From assembly GCA_029232285.1 (NCBI GenBank), contig JAOXFI010000020.1, positions 1 to 64,000 on the forward strand: DNA of 64,000 nucleotides, written 5' to 3'. Below the pieces are notes generated by a model. It was not told the origin of the DNA. It made no database searches and saw only the letters and a list, made by a program, of their open reading frames with translations. Below, piece after piece: positions 31,984-42,689 of the stretch. Position numbers and translations under genes: made by a program. The stretch is from Agmasoma carcini (nom. nud.). Lineage: Eukaryota > Microsporidia > Thelohaniidae. Within the stretch, counting starts at the first letter, position 1. Every line of letters begins with the position of its first letter.

Positions 31984-32002
31984 TGGGGTTAAAATTTTTT
32001 TT
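31984..32002 (-). promoter_or_regulatory. AAAATTTTAACCCC motif before actin
   Basis: Reverse strand AAAATTTTAACCCCA directly abuts the actin ATG: an AAATTT-like element plus a CCCC run as known for microsporidian start regions. Confidence 0.6.
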
Positions 32003-32469
32003 TTTTTATATAGAAAACAAACAAAAAATTAATTGAGTGAAAGTGTTTGACATAAATGAAAATGACGTATAAAAAATTATATTTTAAAAGTTTTCACAAT
32101 CTTTGATTATTAATTTATAATAAATTAATTTAAGATGAAGTGATCTATATGTTTTAATTATCAATAGTATTTGATTGTTTCATAGTGATGTGATTTATAT
32201 AGAAATATCAGATTAATGCCATTTCTTTAACCGATATTTTTCATCATCTATGATTATGCTATAGAAGTGAATAATAGTTATATATATATTGATCAATAAG
32301 AATATATGTTAATTATATTGTTTTAAAGCTTTAATATGATCATATTTGGATGTATTAGCTTTGCTTTAATTATGTAAATAATTTAATATAAAAGTATATA
32401 AATAGAATTACTTAAATTTATAATATTTAATTTTTACTTATAAATAAATTTTATTAAAATTTTTCAAAA
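32003..32469. other. Divergent promoter region of actin and BUD23
   Basis: AT-rich. On the BUD23 side AAATTTTATTAAAATTTTTC ends 5 bp before the ATG. No gene. Confidence 0.5.
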
Positions 32470-33066
32470 ATGGCTTTGCCAGAATTTACAGCACCAGCTG
32501 AATATTATTATGATGAAGTTGCAAGTAAAAAATACCATAAAAACTCAAGAATAATTCAAGTTCAGAAGGAAATCACTCAAAAGGCTTTAGATCTACTAAA
32601 AATATCAAAAGAGCAACCCATAATTTTAGATATAGGATGTGGTTCTGGTCTTAGTGGTGAAGTTTTAGATGGATACAATTGGGTAGGAATTGATATTTCA
32701 AGCTCTATGCTAAACATAGCTAGTTCAGTCAACCCTAATGTCATATTAGGAGATATTGGTGATAAAATGCCATTCAGAACGAATAGCTTTGACTACGGGA
32801 TCAGTATAAGTGTTGTTCAGTGGTTGTTTCAATCGTTTAAGTCATCTCATGATATCAGAAGCAGAATAAAGCAATTCCTATCGATGATTTACAACATTAT
32901 CAAGTACAAGACTGTCATACAATTGTATTGTTCTGAGCAAAACATTGAAATCTTTAAGAAAATGGCTTTAAGACAAAGATTTAATGTAAATATTGTGATT
33001 GACAATAAGAAAAGCAAAAAGAGGAAATATTTTGTCATTTTAGAAAAGGATTTTGATGATTTTTAG
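32470..33066 (+). CDS. BUD23: 18S rRNA (guanine-N7) methyltransferase BUD23
   Basis: SAM-dependent enzyme that methylates one guanine in 18S rRNA during small-subunit maturation, in yeast with the partner Trm112. The characteristic N-terminus (PEFTAPAEYYYDEVASKKY then NSRI) and IQ-x-E-x-TQKALDLL precede the class I motif I LDIGCGSGLSGE (53-64). Next come WVGIDIS with Asp75, GDIGDKMPF with Asp95, and FDYGISISVVQWL. At 198 residues it is shorter than yeast Bud23 (275); the basic C-terminal extension is reduced to KKSKKRK. Start preceded by an AAAATTTTTC element. Confidence 0.94.
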   Translation: MALPEFTAPAEYYYDEVASKKYHKNSRIIQVQKEITQKALDLLKISKEQPIILDIGCGSGLSGEVLDGYNWVGIDISSSMLNIASSVNPNVILGDIGDKMPFRTNSFDYGISISVVQWLFQSFKSSHDIRSRIKQFLSMIYNIIKYKTVIQLYCSEQNIEIFKKMALRQRFNVNIVIDNKKSKKRKYFVILEKDFDDF

Positions 33067-33715
33067 AAATAAATTTATTTATATTGTTGAATTTATTATT
33101 TTTATAAATATAGTTAAAATACGAAATAATTTGATTTAAATACTAAAGTGTGTTTCTTTTTTGTATAATATTCATAAAAGGGTATAATTTTAATATAAAG
33201 ATCAATTTAATTCATATTTAACATAAATATAAGTATTATATGATCAAAAGTGTAATATTTATATATGATACCCCCATCTTAAAAATATGACTATTTTTTT
33301 GATTATTTATAATTACTAAAATAATATTACATAATAAATTAAATTCTTATACTATAATTACCATATAATAAATAATATAACATCTGTAGGATATATTTAC
33401 ATCCTTTAATATTATTTCACCCTATTTTATTAACTTTAAGTAATATATCTACTAAATACAATATTAAAGCTTTAAAGTATAGTTAAAATGATATAAAATA
33501 TGGTATTTTATGATTATATATGATCTATAAGCCGTATCACTTGTTTTTATAATATTAAACCATTATATGCATGTTTATTGCTAAATAATCAAATATGAAG
33601 ATGATTTACATAAATATATATCTAATATAACATCTATATCATCAAATGATTGAAAGAATTATAATTTAATATTCTGTTTCCAAATTTTGTTAGTAAAATA
33701 AATTTTTTATACCCA
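33067..33715. other. Spacer between BUD23 and the Sec7 gene
   Basis: AT-rich, no gene; ends in AATTTTTTATACCCA directly before the Sec7 ATG, again the C-run type of start signal. Confidence 0.55.
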
Positions 33716-36700
33716 ATGACCTTAAACTCTGAAGAGAATGCTGCAGTAAAGGACAGTGATATGGTAGATGGGAATGCTACATCAAACATACAATCAGATA
33801 TTGTATTTACTTCACCAGTTCTTGAACCAAACAATAATTCAAATTTTAATTTAAACAAGTTCAATGGATCACTCAACTCTAAAGATTCCGAAATATCAGT
33901 TGATTTCATAGAAGAGAAGACCACACTATTCACTGATGACAGTTTCAAGTCACAAGAAATTAAAAGCTATGCCCCAAAGGATGAAGAAATCATAAAAGCT
34001 TTGATAAACCTTGCTCCATCAAAGGAATCAAGAAAAATAACATCAAAAATCAACAAATTAAGTGTTGATGAGATTATCGAATTATCTTTAACTGAAAAAC
34101 TACCTACCAAGGATATTATCCATTTTCTATCAATTCTAAACAGATTTCCTAATCTAAGGGTTGATGTTCAAAAAATGGTGGAATTGAAGTTCCCTATGGA
34201 GAAAAACATACAAAACTTATTATTGCTTTACTTTGACACATTAACATTACTTAATATTGATCTAGAACAGAAAATACACTGTTTTTATAGATACATTTAT
34301 ATCTTTCAAAATTATTCTAATCTTCCATTTGAATTGTACAAATTATTTAAGAATTTTCTAAATAAGGAATTTATCAATTTCTTCATTTCTAAAAGATTTT
34401 ATCTAAAATTTAGCTTTTTAGACCAGTTTTTGATTGATTACCCAGAATATGCCACCAGAATAGCTTATGATGTTTCTAAGTTAAGAAGATTAGCGTATTC
34501 TATATCTCCTAACAATTGGGTTATAGGAGAGTGGGAAATCGAGACACCACACGTAACAGATGTATTTTATAATGTTGATATGGTATTTTATCAAAAATCA
34601 TACACTTCTAAGCTTGTTGATAACAGAAATGACTTTTTGAATATTTTAAAATTTGATCTAAGAAATGCAACTAAGGATTGTATTAACAAATATAGGGATA
34701 AAACATACTATACTATTAAGATAGTTGATAATGGGAAGGATATGATCATAAGAGGTGGTCATGACTCTGAAAAGATAACATTTTATGATATTTGTCATAT
34801 AAAAATGATAAATAAGAAAAATTTTATAAAAGATATTTATAAATTTAATGGAAGTCTTAAAGTTGATCATATTGAAGAAAAATACGGTGAATATTTGTGC
34901 AAACTTCTTAGAATATCACCAGAAACCAATTTAAAGTCTTTAGGTGATTTTTTGGGTAAACTTAAGAACGTAGAATATCTTAAAAAGTTTTCTTTATTAG
35001 GAAATTATAAAGACTTAAGCCCACTACAAGCCTTAAGATTGTATTTGAAAGGTTTTCACTTGCCAGGTGAGTCGCAGATCATTGATAGAATGATAAGAGC
35101 TTTCATTGATAAGTATTGTGATGATAATATTAAAGAGAATAGACAATCGTATTTTGATTTGACATATTCTTTTATTATTTTGAATACTTTGCTTCATAAT
35201 GTTAATGTAGAAAGGAAATATACGTTTGAGGAGTATGTTAATACATTAAAGCAGCATGATTTTGATCTTAATGAACTTAAATCATTTTTTGATGAAATTA
35301 AGGAAAAGGAAATTAAGTTTCCACCTGGCTGGGAGGATTCATATGATAAGTATTTGTTATATGAAGAGTTAAAATCAAGTGGTGTGCATGATGTAGTTGA
35401 TTTAAAATCAATAGAAGCACTTAAGGGTGTTTATTCTATATGTGCTACTCATTTTAGTGATATGCATCTTAAGAATATACAGTCTTCCTATGAAGGTGAA
35501 GCCATTCCTGATCATCTTGGTAATAATAATGTTTATTATTGTGAGAAATGTATATTATTTGCTTATAGAGAAATATTTAAGTCATTATATAAAGATTTTA
35601 GCTTTGTTAAGCCTGAAATATTTTATGAAATTGTAGTGATCCTTGACCTGCCATATTTATTTGAAGAATATATTAAGGAAAATTCACATAATTTGATGAG
35701 ATTTTTCCAATCCTTTAAGTTATATGCCACTTCGTTTGAGATTACAGACAAATTATCAGAATTATTATCAAAAAATCTATCAAGAATTGAAAAGCCAACG
35801 TTTTTTTCTAAGCCTAAGATTTTGACACAATTTTCAAGTGTTCATAGTGAATTTTTGGAATTAAAATTTGAAAAATTTGCTAATGAGAATATAAGAAAGA
35901 TAGATCAAGAGATAGTGTTACCTATTGTAAAGAATAATATTTATCAGCTTGATGATATTTCTTTCTTAAGTGAAGATAAAATCAACAAGGTTTTGGATTT
36001 TTTAGCTGATCAAAATGATTTTGATAATTTTAAAAAATTTCTATCAAAGGATAAGAAATTCATTAAGCAATATTTTGCATCATCAAAGCATTTAAATATT
36101 GATTTTTATAGAATATTTGCTAATTATAAAATATTTGATGAAGATTCTCTAGTGATTTATAGCAAATATGATTCATTTAGTGATTTAATTAGTGTTTCTA
36201 GTACGTATGGTAGTGTTGAAGTATCAGATATTGATAAGATTGTGTTATCTAAGTATTGTGATTTAGGTATAAGGTTTAGTTATAAAGAGAATTTTATATT
36301 TGATGATCAAAAGCTTATCAAATATTTACAAAATAATAATTCAATATTAAATATAAACAAAATATATAAAATTCATTATAAAAATTGTCCTTTAGAGAAT
36401 AAATTTTATTGTGATTTTAACAAAGTGGCATATTTGATGCTAAGAGTTGATAGAAGTAAGGAATTAAGGAATTATTTGGTTAGTGTTGTTAATTATTTAA
36501 GTGATTCATTGATTTTGTTAACAGCCTTGTATAAATATTTGGATTCTTTGTTTTTTGATCCTTCTATTGATTCTAACTTAAAGGTTAAATTGGTAGAAAT
36601 ATATAAGAAGAGGGCTAAGCTAGATAGTGTTTGTTGTGTAGGTAAGAAATTAGACAGGGGGATTGTTGATGAAGTGATTAAAAGATTATCTAAAAGTGAG

Positions 36701-36739
36701 TTTAAGCAAGAAGTTAAAGGTGAAGTAGTTGAATTGTAA
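33716..36739 (+). CDS. SEC7: Sec7-domain Arf guanine-nucleotide exchange factor, 1007 aa
   Basis: Activates Arf GTPases for vesicle budding at the Golgi. The Sec7 domain lies at about residues 410-540. Its glutamic finger is Glu452 in GFHLPGESQIIDRMIRAF, followed by a conserved helix-rich part with SFIILNTLLHNVNVERKYTF (the usual LNTDLHNP with Thr-Leu for Thr-Asp). The N-terminal 100 residues are Ser/Asn/Asp-rich and disordered. The regions either side of the domain are helical, leucine- and lysine-rich, compatible with the DCB/HUS and HDS scaffolds of large Arf exchange factors. At half the length of yeast Sec7, it could equally be the Gea-type counterpart, so the symbol is tentative. ACCC precedes the ATG. 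Confidence 0.85.
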   Translation: MTLNSEENAAVKDSDMVDGNATSNIQSDIVFTSPVLEPNNNSNFNLNKFNGSLNSKDSEISVDFIEEKTTLFTDDSFKSQEIKSYAPKDEEIIKALINLAPSKESRKITSKINKLSVDEIIELSLTEKLPTKDIIHFLSILNRFPNLRVDVQKMVELKFPMEKNIQNLLLLYFDTLTLLNIDLEQKIHCFYRYIYIFQNYSNLPFELYKLFKNFLNKEFINFFISKRFYLKFSFLDQFLIDYPEYATRIAYDVSKLRRLAYSISPNNWVIGEWEIETPHVTDVFYNVDMVFYQKSYTSKLVDNRNDFLNILKFDLRNATKDCINKYRDKTYYTIKIVDNGKDMIIRGGHDSEKITFYDICHIKMINKKNFIKDIYKFNGSLKVDHIEEKYGEYLCKLLRISPETNLKSLGDFLGKLKNVEYLKKFSLLGNYKDLSPLQALRLYLKGFHLPGESQIIDRMIRAFIDKYCDDNIKENRQSYFDLTYSFIILNTLLHNVNVERKYTFEEYVNTLKQHDFDLNELKSFFDEIKEKEIKFPPGWEDSYDKYLLYEELKSSGVHDVVDLKSIEALKGVYSICATHFSDMHLKNIQSSYEGEAIPDHLGNNNVYYCEKCILFAYREIFKSLYKDFSFVKPEIFYEIVVILDLPYLFEEYIKENSHNLMRFFQSFKLYATSFEITDKLSELLSKNLSRIEKPTFFSKPKILTQFSSVHSEFLELKFEKFANENIRKIDQEIVLPIVKNNIYQLDDISFLSEDKINKVLDFLADQNDFDNFKKFLSKDKKFIKQYFASSKHLNIDFYRIFANYKIFDEDSLVIYSKYDSFSDLISVSSTYGSVEVSDIDKIVLSKYCDLGIRFSYKENFIFDDQKLIKYLQNNNSILNINKIYKIHYKNCPLENKFYCDFNKVAYLMLRVDRSKELRNYLVSVVNYLSDSLILLTALYKYLDSLFFDPSIDSNLKVKLVEIYKKRAKLDSVCCVGKKLDRGIVDEVIKRLSKSEFKQEVKGEVVEL

Positions 36740-38366
36740 AAATAAGAAAAATAAAATTATTTTTTAAAATTATTATTTTTATATGTGAGGGGAGGGTGGT
36801 TGAATTATAAGAAAAATAAATATTATTATTATATATATGAGAGGAGTAGCTAATTATAAAAATAAGAAAAGTAAATTCGTTAGTTTTTTATATGTAAGGG
36901 GTAGCTAAATTATATAAGATAACTATTTCATTTTTCAATTTTTTGTATTATGTAGAGGTATTAAATAAGCTGACTTAAAATTTATAAGAGATTAATATAT
37001 ATGTTGAAATATTTATCATGAATATAAACATTGTCCTTATCAAGACTATTTCTTAAATATTTATAGGATGTGATTTCTCTATCTAATTATAAACATTTTA
37101 TATCAATTTATAAATATCTGTCTATGAGAAGAAGCAATTCCGACCGAGACTATAAATACCATTAAATAAAAAATTTAACCCTAAATCATGTCGAGAATGA
37201 TTATAAGTGATAATAATGTATATTTATTGATATGAATGTAAGCAAATAATAAAATAAAAATTTATTTGTAATTGGATGTAAGCCCATTTAGCTATTGTCT
37301 TTATCAAAGTTACTTCTTAAATAATATAAAATTTTATCTTAATTTCAAATAATATTTTATGAATTATAATAAGGGTTTTCGATCTATTTGCAAATTTTTA
37401 CATCAACTGGTAAATATTATATATTAATTTAATATTAGTTAGTTAGTCTCTATTTACCTATTTTTATATCAAATAAAATATTAATATTTATACTTAGATA
37501 TGAATTATTTAAAATTAGATAGAGAAACTCTACATTATAATTTTAGTGAATGAATCATCATGAAGAGAAATAAAACATATAACTAAGGTCAAATATAATA
37601 AAATAAGTCATTTCTAAAGTATATTTACTTATTAATACTTGCAAGGTTATAACTAGATAGCATTTATTACACTGTATATCAATACTTAATAACTTAAATC
37701 TATTTTTTATTAAAGCTAAATTTTGATTATTTTTATAATTATTTGTTAAAATTTATAAATAAAAATATTAAAAATATTTTGTATGTTTGTATTTATTTAA
37801 AAAATAGGTAAATATTTTTAATCAAAAATTAACTTATTTTATTTGTTAGAAATTTATTTATTATAAATTAATATATTATTATTATTTTAATAATAATAAA
37901 CTTTAATAATATCATATTATCATAAAATCATACTATCATACTATCACACTATCATACTATCATACTATCACACTATCATACTATCACACTATCACCATAT
38001 CATACTATTATCATTATAATATAAATTTTTTTAAATTTTAAACTTTTTTTGATAAAATTTTGTTTTTAATTTTAATTTGTTTATATTAAAAAAAAATTAA
38101 CAAAAAATAAGGCAAAAATAATAACTTTTAATACTTTCTATTAATTTTTATACTAACATGATCATAACTCATCCTTTACCTCTACACCCCTCTCAATATA
38201 CCACTTCAACCATTTGTTTATTATTAATATTTAATTTTACATTAAAACAAACATCTTTCAAACTCATATTAATATTCATTCAACTATTTACCAATACTAT
38301 TATCCTGTCATCCATCCATTTCATAAATAAATTTTCTACTATAAAATTATCTACCCAACAATATTT
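36740..38366. other. Gene-free 1.6-kb region
   Basis: After the Sec7 stop two or three diverging repeats of ATAAGAAAAATAAA-type and TATATG-GAGGGG-type units occur (36740-36910). An 8-bp satellite lies at 37928-38009. The open frame at 38158-38370 has a composition typical of pyrimidine-rich non-coding DNA and is not believed. The part before 38367 is the promoter of the homeodomain gene. Confidence 0.5.
37928..38009. repeat. 8-bp satellite ATCATACT / ATCACACT
   Basis: About ten units, two variants alternating. Confidence 0.9.
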
Positions 38367-38789
38367 ATGATAGCTCCACACGTCTTAAACATTAGAAGAA
38401 GAAACATACAAGCCTTGCTAGGACTTATGAAAATGAGGTCTGTTAGCTGCGAATCTGAAAACAAATCCTACAGAGTTCAGAAGAACGACTTTCAAAAGAG
38501 CGTCCTTAAAGATGTCTTCAAAATTACTAGATTCCCTTCTAAGCAGACAAGAGAGGAACTAGCCTTACTTCTTAACCACACAAACAGAGGCATTCAGATT
38601 TGGTTTCAAAATCAAAGAAATAATAGAGGAGAGAAAGGTGACAAGGATGATGATAGGGACGAGAATGGTATTCCTAAGCGTAGGACTATAGACATACTTA
38701 TTATAATGGATATTATTGAGAGAAATATGTCAAATGAAAAACGAGAGAACTGGAGGAAAATTGTAAATTTTGATTCAAATTATTATTAA
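38367..38789 (+). CDS. Homeodomain transcription factor, 140 aa
   Basis: Homeodomain at residues about 34-92. Its pieces are YRVQKNDFQKSVLKDVFK (helix 1), ITRFPSKQTREELALLLN (loop and helix 2), and the recognition helix IQIWFQNQRNN with Trp79, Phe80, Asn82 and Arg84. The spacing RFPSKQTREEL matches KYPSKTTRSNL of the 28208 protein, so the two are paralogous. The C-terminal 48 residues start with an Asp/Lys-rich stretch and hold one helix. ATG supported by the CTACCCAACA upstream. Stand-alone gene between non-coding regions. Confidence 0.94.
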   Translation: MIAPHVLNIRRRNIQALLGLMKMRSVSCESENKSYRVQKNDFQKSVLKDVFKITRFPSKQTREELALLLNHTNRGIQIWFQNQRNNRGEKGDKDDDRDENGIPKRRTIDILIIMDIIERNMSNEKRENWRKIVNFDSNYY

Positions 38790-38892
38790 AATTCTGTACT
38801 TGCAATTTTTTAATATAATTTTTTGTTTTAATAGTTTTTGAAATATTTGATTTATGAAACAATTTTATGTAAAACAAACAAATTGATTATAA

Positions 38893-39155
38893 TATGGTAG
38901 GGTTAGCATGATGGGGTTAGTATTATGGGGTTAGCATGATGGGATTAGCTATGCTAGGGTTAGATATAATGGATTTAGCTATGATGGGATTAGCTAAGCT
39001 AGGGTTAGGTATAGTAGGGTTAGATATGATGGAATTAGCTATGCTAGGGTTAGATATAATGGATTTAGCTATGATGGATTTAGCTATGATGGGATTAGCT
39101 AAGCTAGGGCTAGGTATAGTAGGGTTAGATATGATAGGTTTAGTTAGGTTAGTAT
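38893..39155. repeat. 15-bp minisatellite with GGGTTAG core and higher-order period
   Basis: About seventeen 15-bp units of the type GGGTTAGATATAATG, GATTTAGCTATGATG, GGATTAGCTAAGCTA; a block of about six units repeats as a larger period. GGGTTAG recalls telomere repeats but the unit is 15 bp. Both strands are open through it because of the period of three, so apparent frames on either strand are artefacts. Confidence 0.9.
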
Positions 39156-39792
39156 TCATATATAATATAATAATGATAAATATATTATATTTGTATAAGG
39201 TTAAATCTTATGTTGATTAAAGGTTTGAATATTTTATATATAAGTGTAGAACATAATAATATGACGTATTATATAAATTATAACAAGTTAAGGCTTAAAG
39301 AAAATATTTATTAAATATTTGACATGATATTAATAATTATTTATTTAGTTAAAGCATTAACAATTATACAAATTTTGAATAATTTATAAAATATTGACAT
39401 ATTGAAAAATTAAAAATTTTTATTATAATTTTAAAAATTTATAGATCAGAATATTAAAATTATATTTTATAGTGTTTGTTTTTGGAATGATTTTATAAAT
39501 ATATTTTTAATTTGTATATATTAGTTAGATAGGATATATATATAGTATATATGATGAGATATATAAGTAGGATAGTTATATGGGACATATAAGTAGGATG
39601 TATGTTTAATATATAATAGGATTAATATTTAATATATAGCAAGGTATATAAGTAGGATGTATATTTAATATATAGAATATGTATAATAGTACATAAGTAG
39701 GATATTTAGATAGGATATATATATAGGATGTATATTTATTATATAGTAGGTTGTATATGTTTCTTAAAATTTTATATTTTAATTATTTTATC
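39156..39792. other. AT-rich stretch with AAGTAGGATATATA-like repeats
   Basis: From about 39530 to 39755 units of AGTAGGAT-TATAT-TTAATATATA recur irregularly. No gene. Confidence 0.55.
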
Positions 39793-40313
39793 ACCCAGCC
39801 AAAAGTCTAGATCTTCACGTGGTAACAAAGACTAATTGGACTATAACAGATAGGGCTGGGGGTATAAGAATGACCTTGTTCATTCTGAGAAACAAGTTGT
39901 AATTGATAGATACCTCTTTAAGATATGATTGGTGTACGTAATATTACTAACCATTTATAATATAGTATATAAGACGAAATGAAAATCAAGTTTTTTCACT
40001 ATCTTTTTACTAACCATCTATAATATAGTATGTATCACTTTTAGTATATAAGACGAAATGAAAATCAAGTTTTTTTACTATCTTTTACCGAAGCACGAAT
40101 AGAACATTGTCATTATGCCCTGCTTTTCGTTTATTTTACACTCTATTTTATTATTTGCTGATTTGGCTTTTTAATTTGTAAATTTATATTCTTTGTAGAA
40201 AACGTGAATATTAGCGAAGAGGTTTACAATCGATACTAGTTTGTGCTTCCTTTACATAAAATTAACCTGAGCAATCATATTAGACAAACAAACCTTTTGT
40301 TATTATTTGGACT
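39793..40313 (+). mobile_element. SINE-like family, diverged plus copy with internal duplication
   Basis: Follows the family from GTCTAGATCTTCACGTGGTA to TTACAATCGATACTAGTTTG and the TTGTTATTATT tail. An about 80-bp internal segment (ACTAACCAT-TATAATATAGTATATAAGACGAAATGAAAATCAAGTTTTTT) is present twice, at about 39945 and 40010. No clear target-site duplication. Confidence 0.8.
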
Positions 40314-40454
40314 GTTTTGATTTGTGATATTAAATTATAGATAATATTTATAAAATGATTCATATATATAAATAAGTAATGTTTATATTTAAATACTTCA
40401 CTTATATATATTTAATCTTTTTATAAGAAAATGATATTTTACATTAAAAGGAAA

Positions 40455-40567
40455 TGTATTTGATAATTAAAAGAGACTCATAAGGAAGATATACACTGCC
40501 TTGAAGAGAAAAGAAATTGTATTTGATAATTAAAAGAGACTCATAAGGAAGATATACACTGCCTTGA
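40455..40567. repeat. 63-bp tandem duplication
   Basis: Fifty identical bases (TGTATTTGATAATTAAAAGA, GACTCATAAGGAAGATATAC, ACTGCCTTGA) recur after 63 bp. A recent event. The small minus-strand open frame across it is not believed. Confidence 0.9.
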
Positions 40568-41039
40568 AAAAAGTCACACCCCCAAAATACGATATTTATG
40601 GCCAATTTATTATAATAATAAATAAACAAATTTATAATTAAATATGATCGTTGTGTGATAATCTCGCTCTATTTCATTATTTAAATATTATAAAATAAAA
40701 TATTTATATCTAAATAATTCACAGAAAAAAACCCAAATAATAAGTGATTTGGAAAACATAAATAAAAGAAAATATTATATTTGGATAGGGTTTGAGTTCA
40801 AAACATAAAATATTTGATATAATTGGTAGAGAAATCTATTCACTACTGTTGGAAATGACTAAAATATTATTATGTCACATGATATCACCATAGAAACTTG
40901 AGAATATCTATAGTATTGCAATATTGAATTTCTACAACAAAGGTTAAACCATTATTGATAAAAAAAACAAATTCCTATGAAAACGAATCTTATGGGATAC
41001 TCAAATAAAAAAGAAACAATTATAATATTTTTTGTTAAT
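40568..41039. other. Gene-free stretch
   Basis: No gene or repeat match; it may hold the unrecognisable 5' part of the following transposon relic. Confidence 0.4.
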
Positions 41040-41420
41040 TTAAAGAAGGTGGAAAGTTAAATCCTAAGTTTTTTCTCCTCTATATATCATCTAAAGGTAT
41101 TGAGAAACTTATAAATAATAGATGTTGGTGCATACAAACTACTATTAGCTCTCATAATCTTGAAAAATCGGTGCGTATGATGCGATTTTCATATTTTTAT
41201 TTTTAGTATGATAATACACCTCAGATTTGATCAAGAGCTTTATTAAAACGAAAGAATGAGGTGTATTGTTCTAGCAACTCAATCACCATATATTAATCCT
41301 ATTGAACATATTTAAGCTTATGTTTAGCGTAAATTAAAGGGTTTTATAGCTCTTTAAAAGAGATGATTTGAAATCAAAAATATCTGAAAATAGTTACAAT
41401 TTAGACCCTTTAATGATTTA
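41040..41420 (+). mobile_element. Decayed Tc1/mariner transposase relic
   Basis: Plus-strand translation over stops and frameshifts gives YDNTPQI (the QDNAPCH-like block with the second Asp) near 41210. Then ATQSPYINPIEHI, a stop, AYV, a stop and RKLKGF appear near 41270-41345, matching the SPDLNPIEHxWxxxKxxL block of Tc1/mariner transposases. The stops fall where Trp and Lys are expected. Only the C-terminal half is legible. Confidence 0.75.
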
Positions 41421-41944
41421 AATGTATTTCTAAGAAACTTAAAACGTGTTTTGGCTATTTATAGAGCTTAAAAATGCAATGTTAAGTTTAGGGTTTAACT
41501 TTTTTAAAAGACCTATTTTCAAAATATATTTATCACTCTTAAACTGAAGATATACATTTTTGAAAAGCTTTTATTTTACTTCACGATAAAGATATCATAT
41601 AAGTTAGTGAGAAAACACACTGGGCGGAGTAACTTCAACCATATAGTTTGTTTAGAAGATTTAGCTTTAAATTTGTTTCTATCATAATAGATGAAATAAG
41701 GTTCGAGAGGTATATAAAGTATAATAGAATCAATTGTTAAACAATATAAACCACTGAACGAGGTACATATTCGTACCTAAATTATGAACAATAGATACTA
41801 CTGTAACATAGTAGATAGACCTTGAATTTATAGAGGTTTGATTTTTATATGTTAAGGGTGAAATAAGAAAGCGGGTATAAATATGATTCATAGTGATGGA
41901 AGTGTTCAGTTTTATTTGCTGATGAACTACCCGCTTAATTAAAT
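41421..41944. other. Gene-free stretch
   Basis: No supported gene; an open frame on the minus strand (41730-41957) has no family features. Confidence 0.4.
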
Positions 41945-42130
41945 TATATATAATCATAAGACAGCTAGATTACAATGTAACGACCATGTTCTATTACGGT
42001 TAATTTTTTTATAAATTACCCCATCGTATGATAGAGGAGAAGAACTAGGGCAGTCACCACGAGACATACCGAACACCAACAAATCATTCAATATCAAGTT
42101 TATTTATATAGAAAAACCCATCCGAGTGAA
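41945..42130 (+). repeat. Segment related to the GC-rich coding relic at 53.2-53.7 kb
   Basis: ATAAGACAGCTAGATTACAA, CCATCGTATGATAGAGGAGA, GGGCAGTCACCACGAGACAT, AACAAATCATTCAATATCAA and CCATCCGAGTGAATCACA parallel 53480-53720 on the same strand with many substitutions. It is the older or more eroded copy. Confidence 0.5.
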
Positions 42131-42347
42131 TCACATAATATTATAGTTAAAATAATTTTATAAACCCATTAAGGGGCCATACAAAATATTGAAGGGTTAT
42201 AGTTAGAAAGTAATAACAGTAACACATTTCAATTAGATTTTATATATTGTAAAAAATCAAAAATTTCGAAGGTGATATTTTTATATCAATAAAAATGATT
42301 TGATAAATCGTCATTTTAATTTTATTTAGTAATCATAAAAATATATT

Positions 42348-42509
42348 GTTGTAAGTAGGTTCAAAGTGTTTATTTATCCTAATTGTCTGTAAGGGTTAAA
42401 CTTCTTAAATAGTTTCAAACCTGTCTAAGATATTTTAATTGATTAGAATATATCAGTCATAATATTTATGATATAATATCAGATCTCCATCAAACACAGA
42501 CTACAACAT
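42348..42509 (-). repeat. Dispersed repeat, third family, inverted copy of 5509-5669
   Basis: See 5509-5669: about 160 bp, roughly 94% identical by eye, reverse orientation, 37 kb apart. Confidence 0.8.
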
Positions 42510-42689
42510 ATATAACACTTAGTTCTCATTTTCTTACAATGATCTTAGAGCATCAGCAGAAACGTAAAATCAAACAATTAAATTTATTAAAGAAGGGCTA
42601 TAAGAAGAAAAACGACAATACAAATGAGAGTGTCTTATCTGTTTAACTCATATATAAAATGATTACGACAAGATTTTAAAAAAGAAGAT

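Noticed and set aside
38158..38370. 70-codon hydrophobic frame before the homeodomain gene
   Set aside because: T/C-rich leader composition gives Ile/Leu/Phe/Thr runs in any frame; it overlaps the homeodomain start and has no start signal.
38923..39220. Open frames on both strands with pentapeptide repeats (MMGLAMLGLDIMD-type and NPSIANSIIS-type)
   Set aside because: Both are translations of the 15-bp minisatellite; a unit length divisible by three keeps several frames open by chance.
41730..41957. 75-codon minus-strand frame, considered as a reverse transcriptase fragment
   Set aside because: No catalytic or family motif could be found; composition is like the surrounding DNA.
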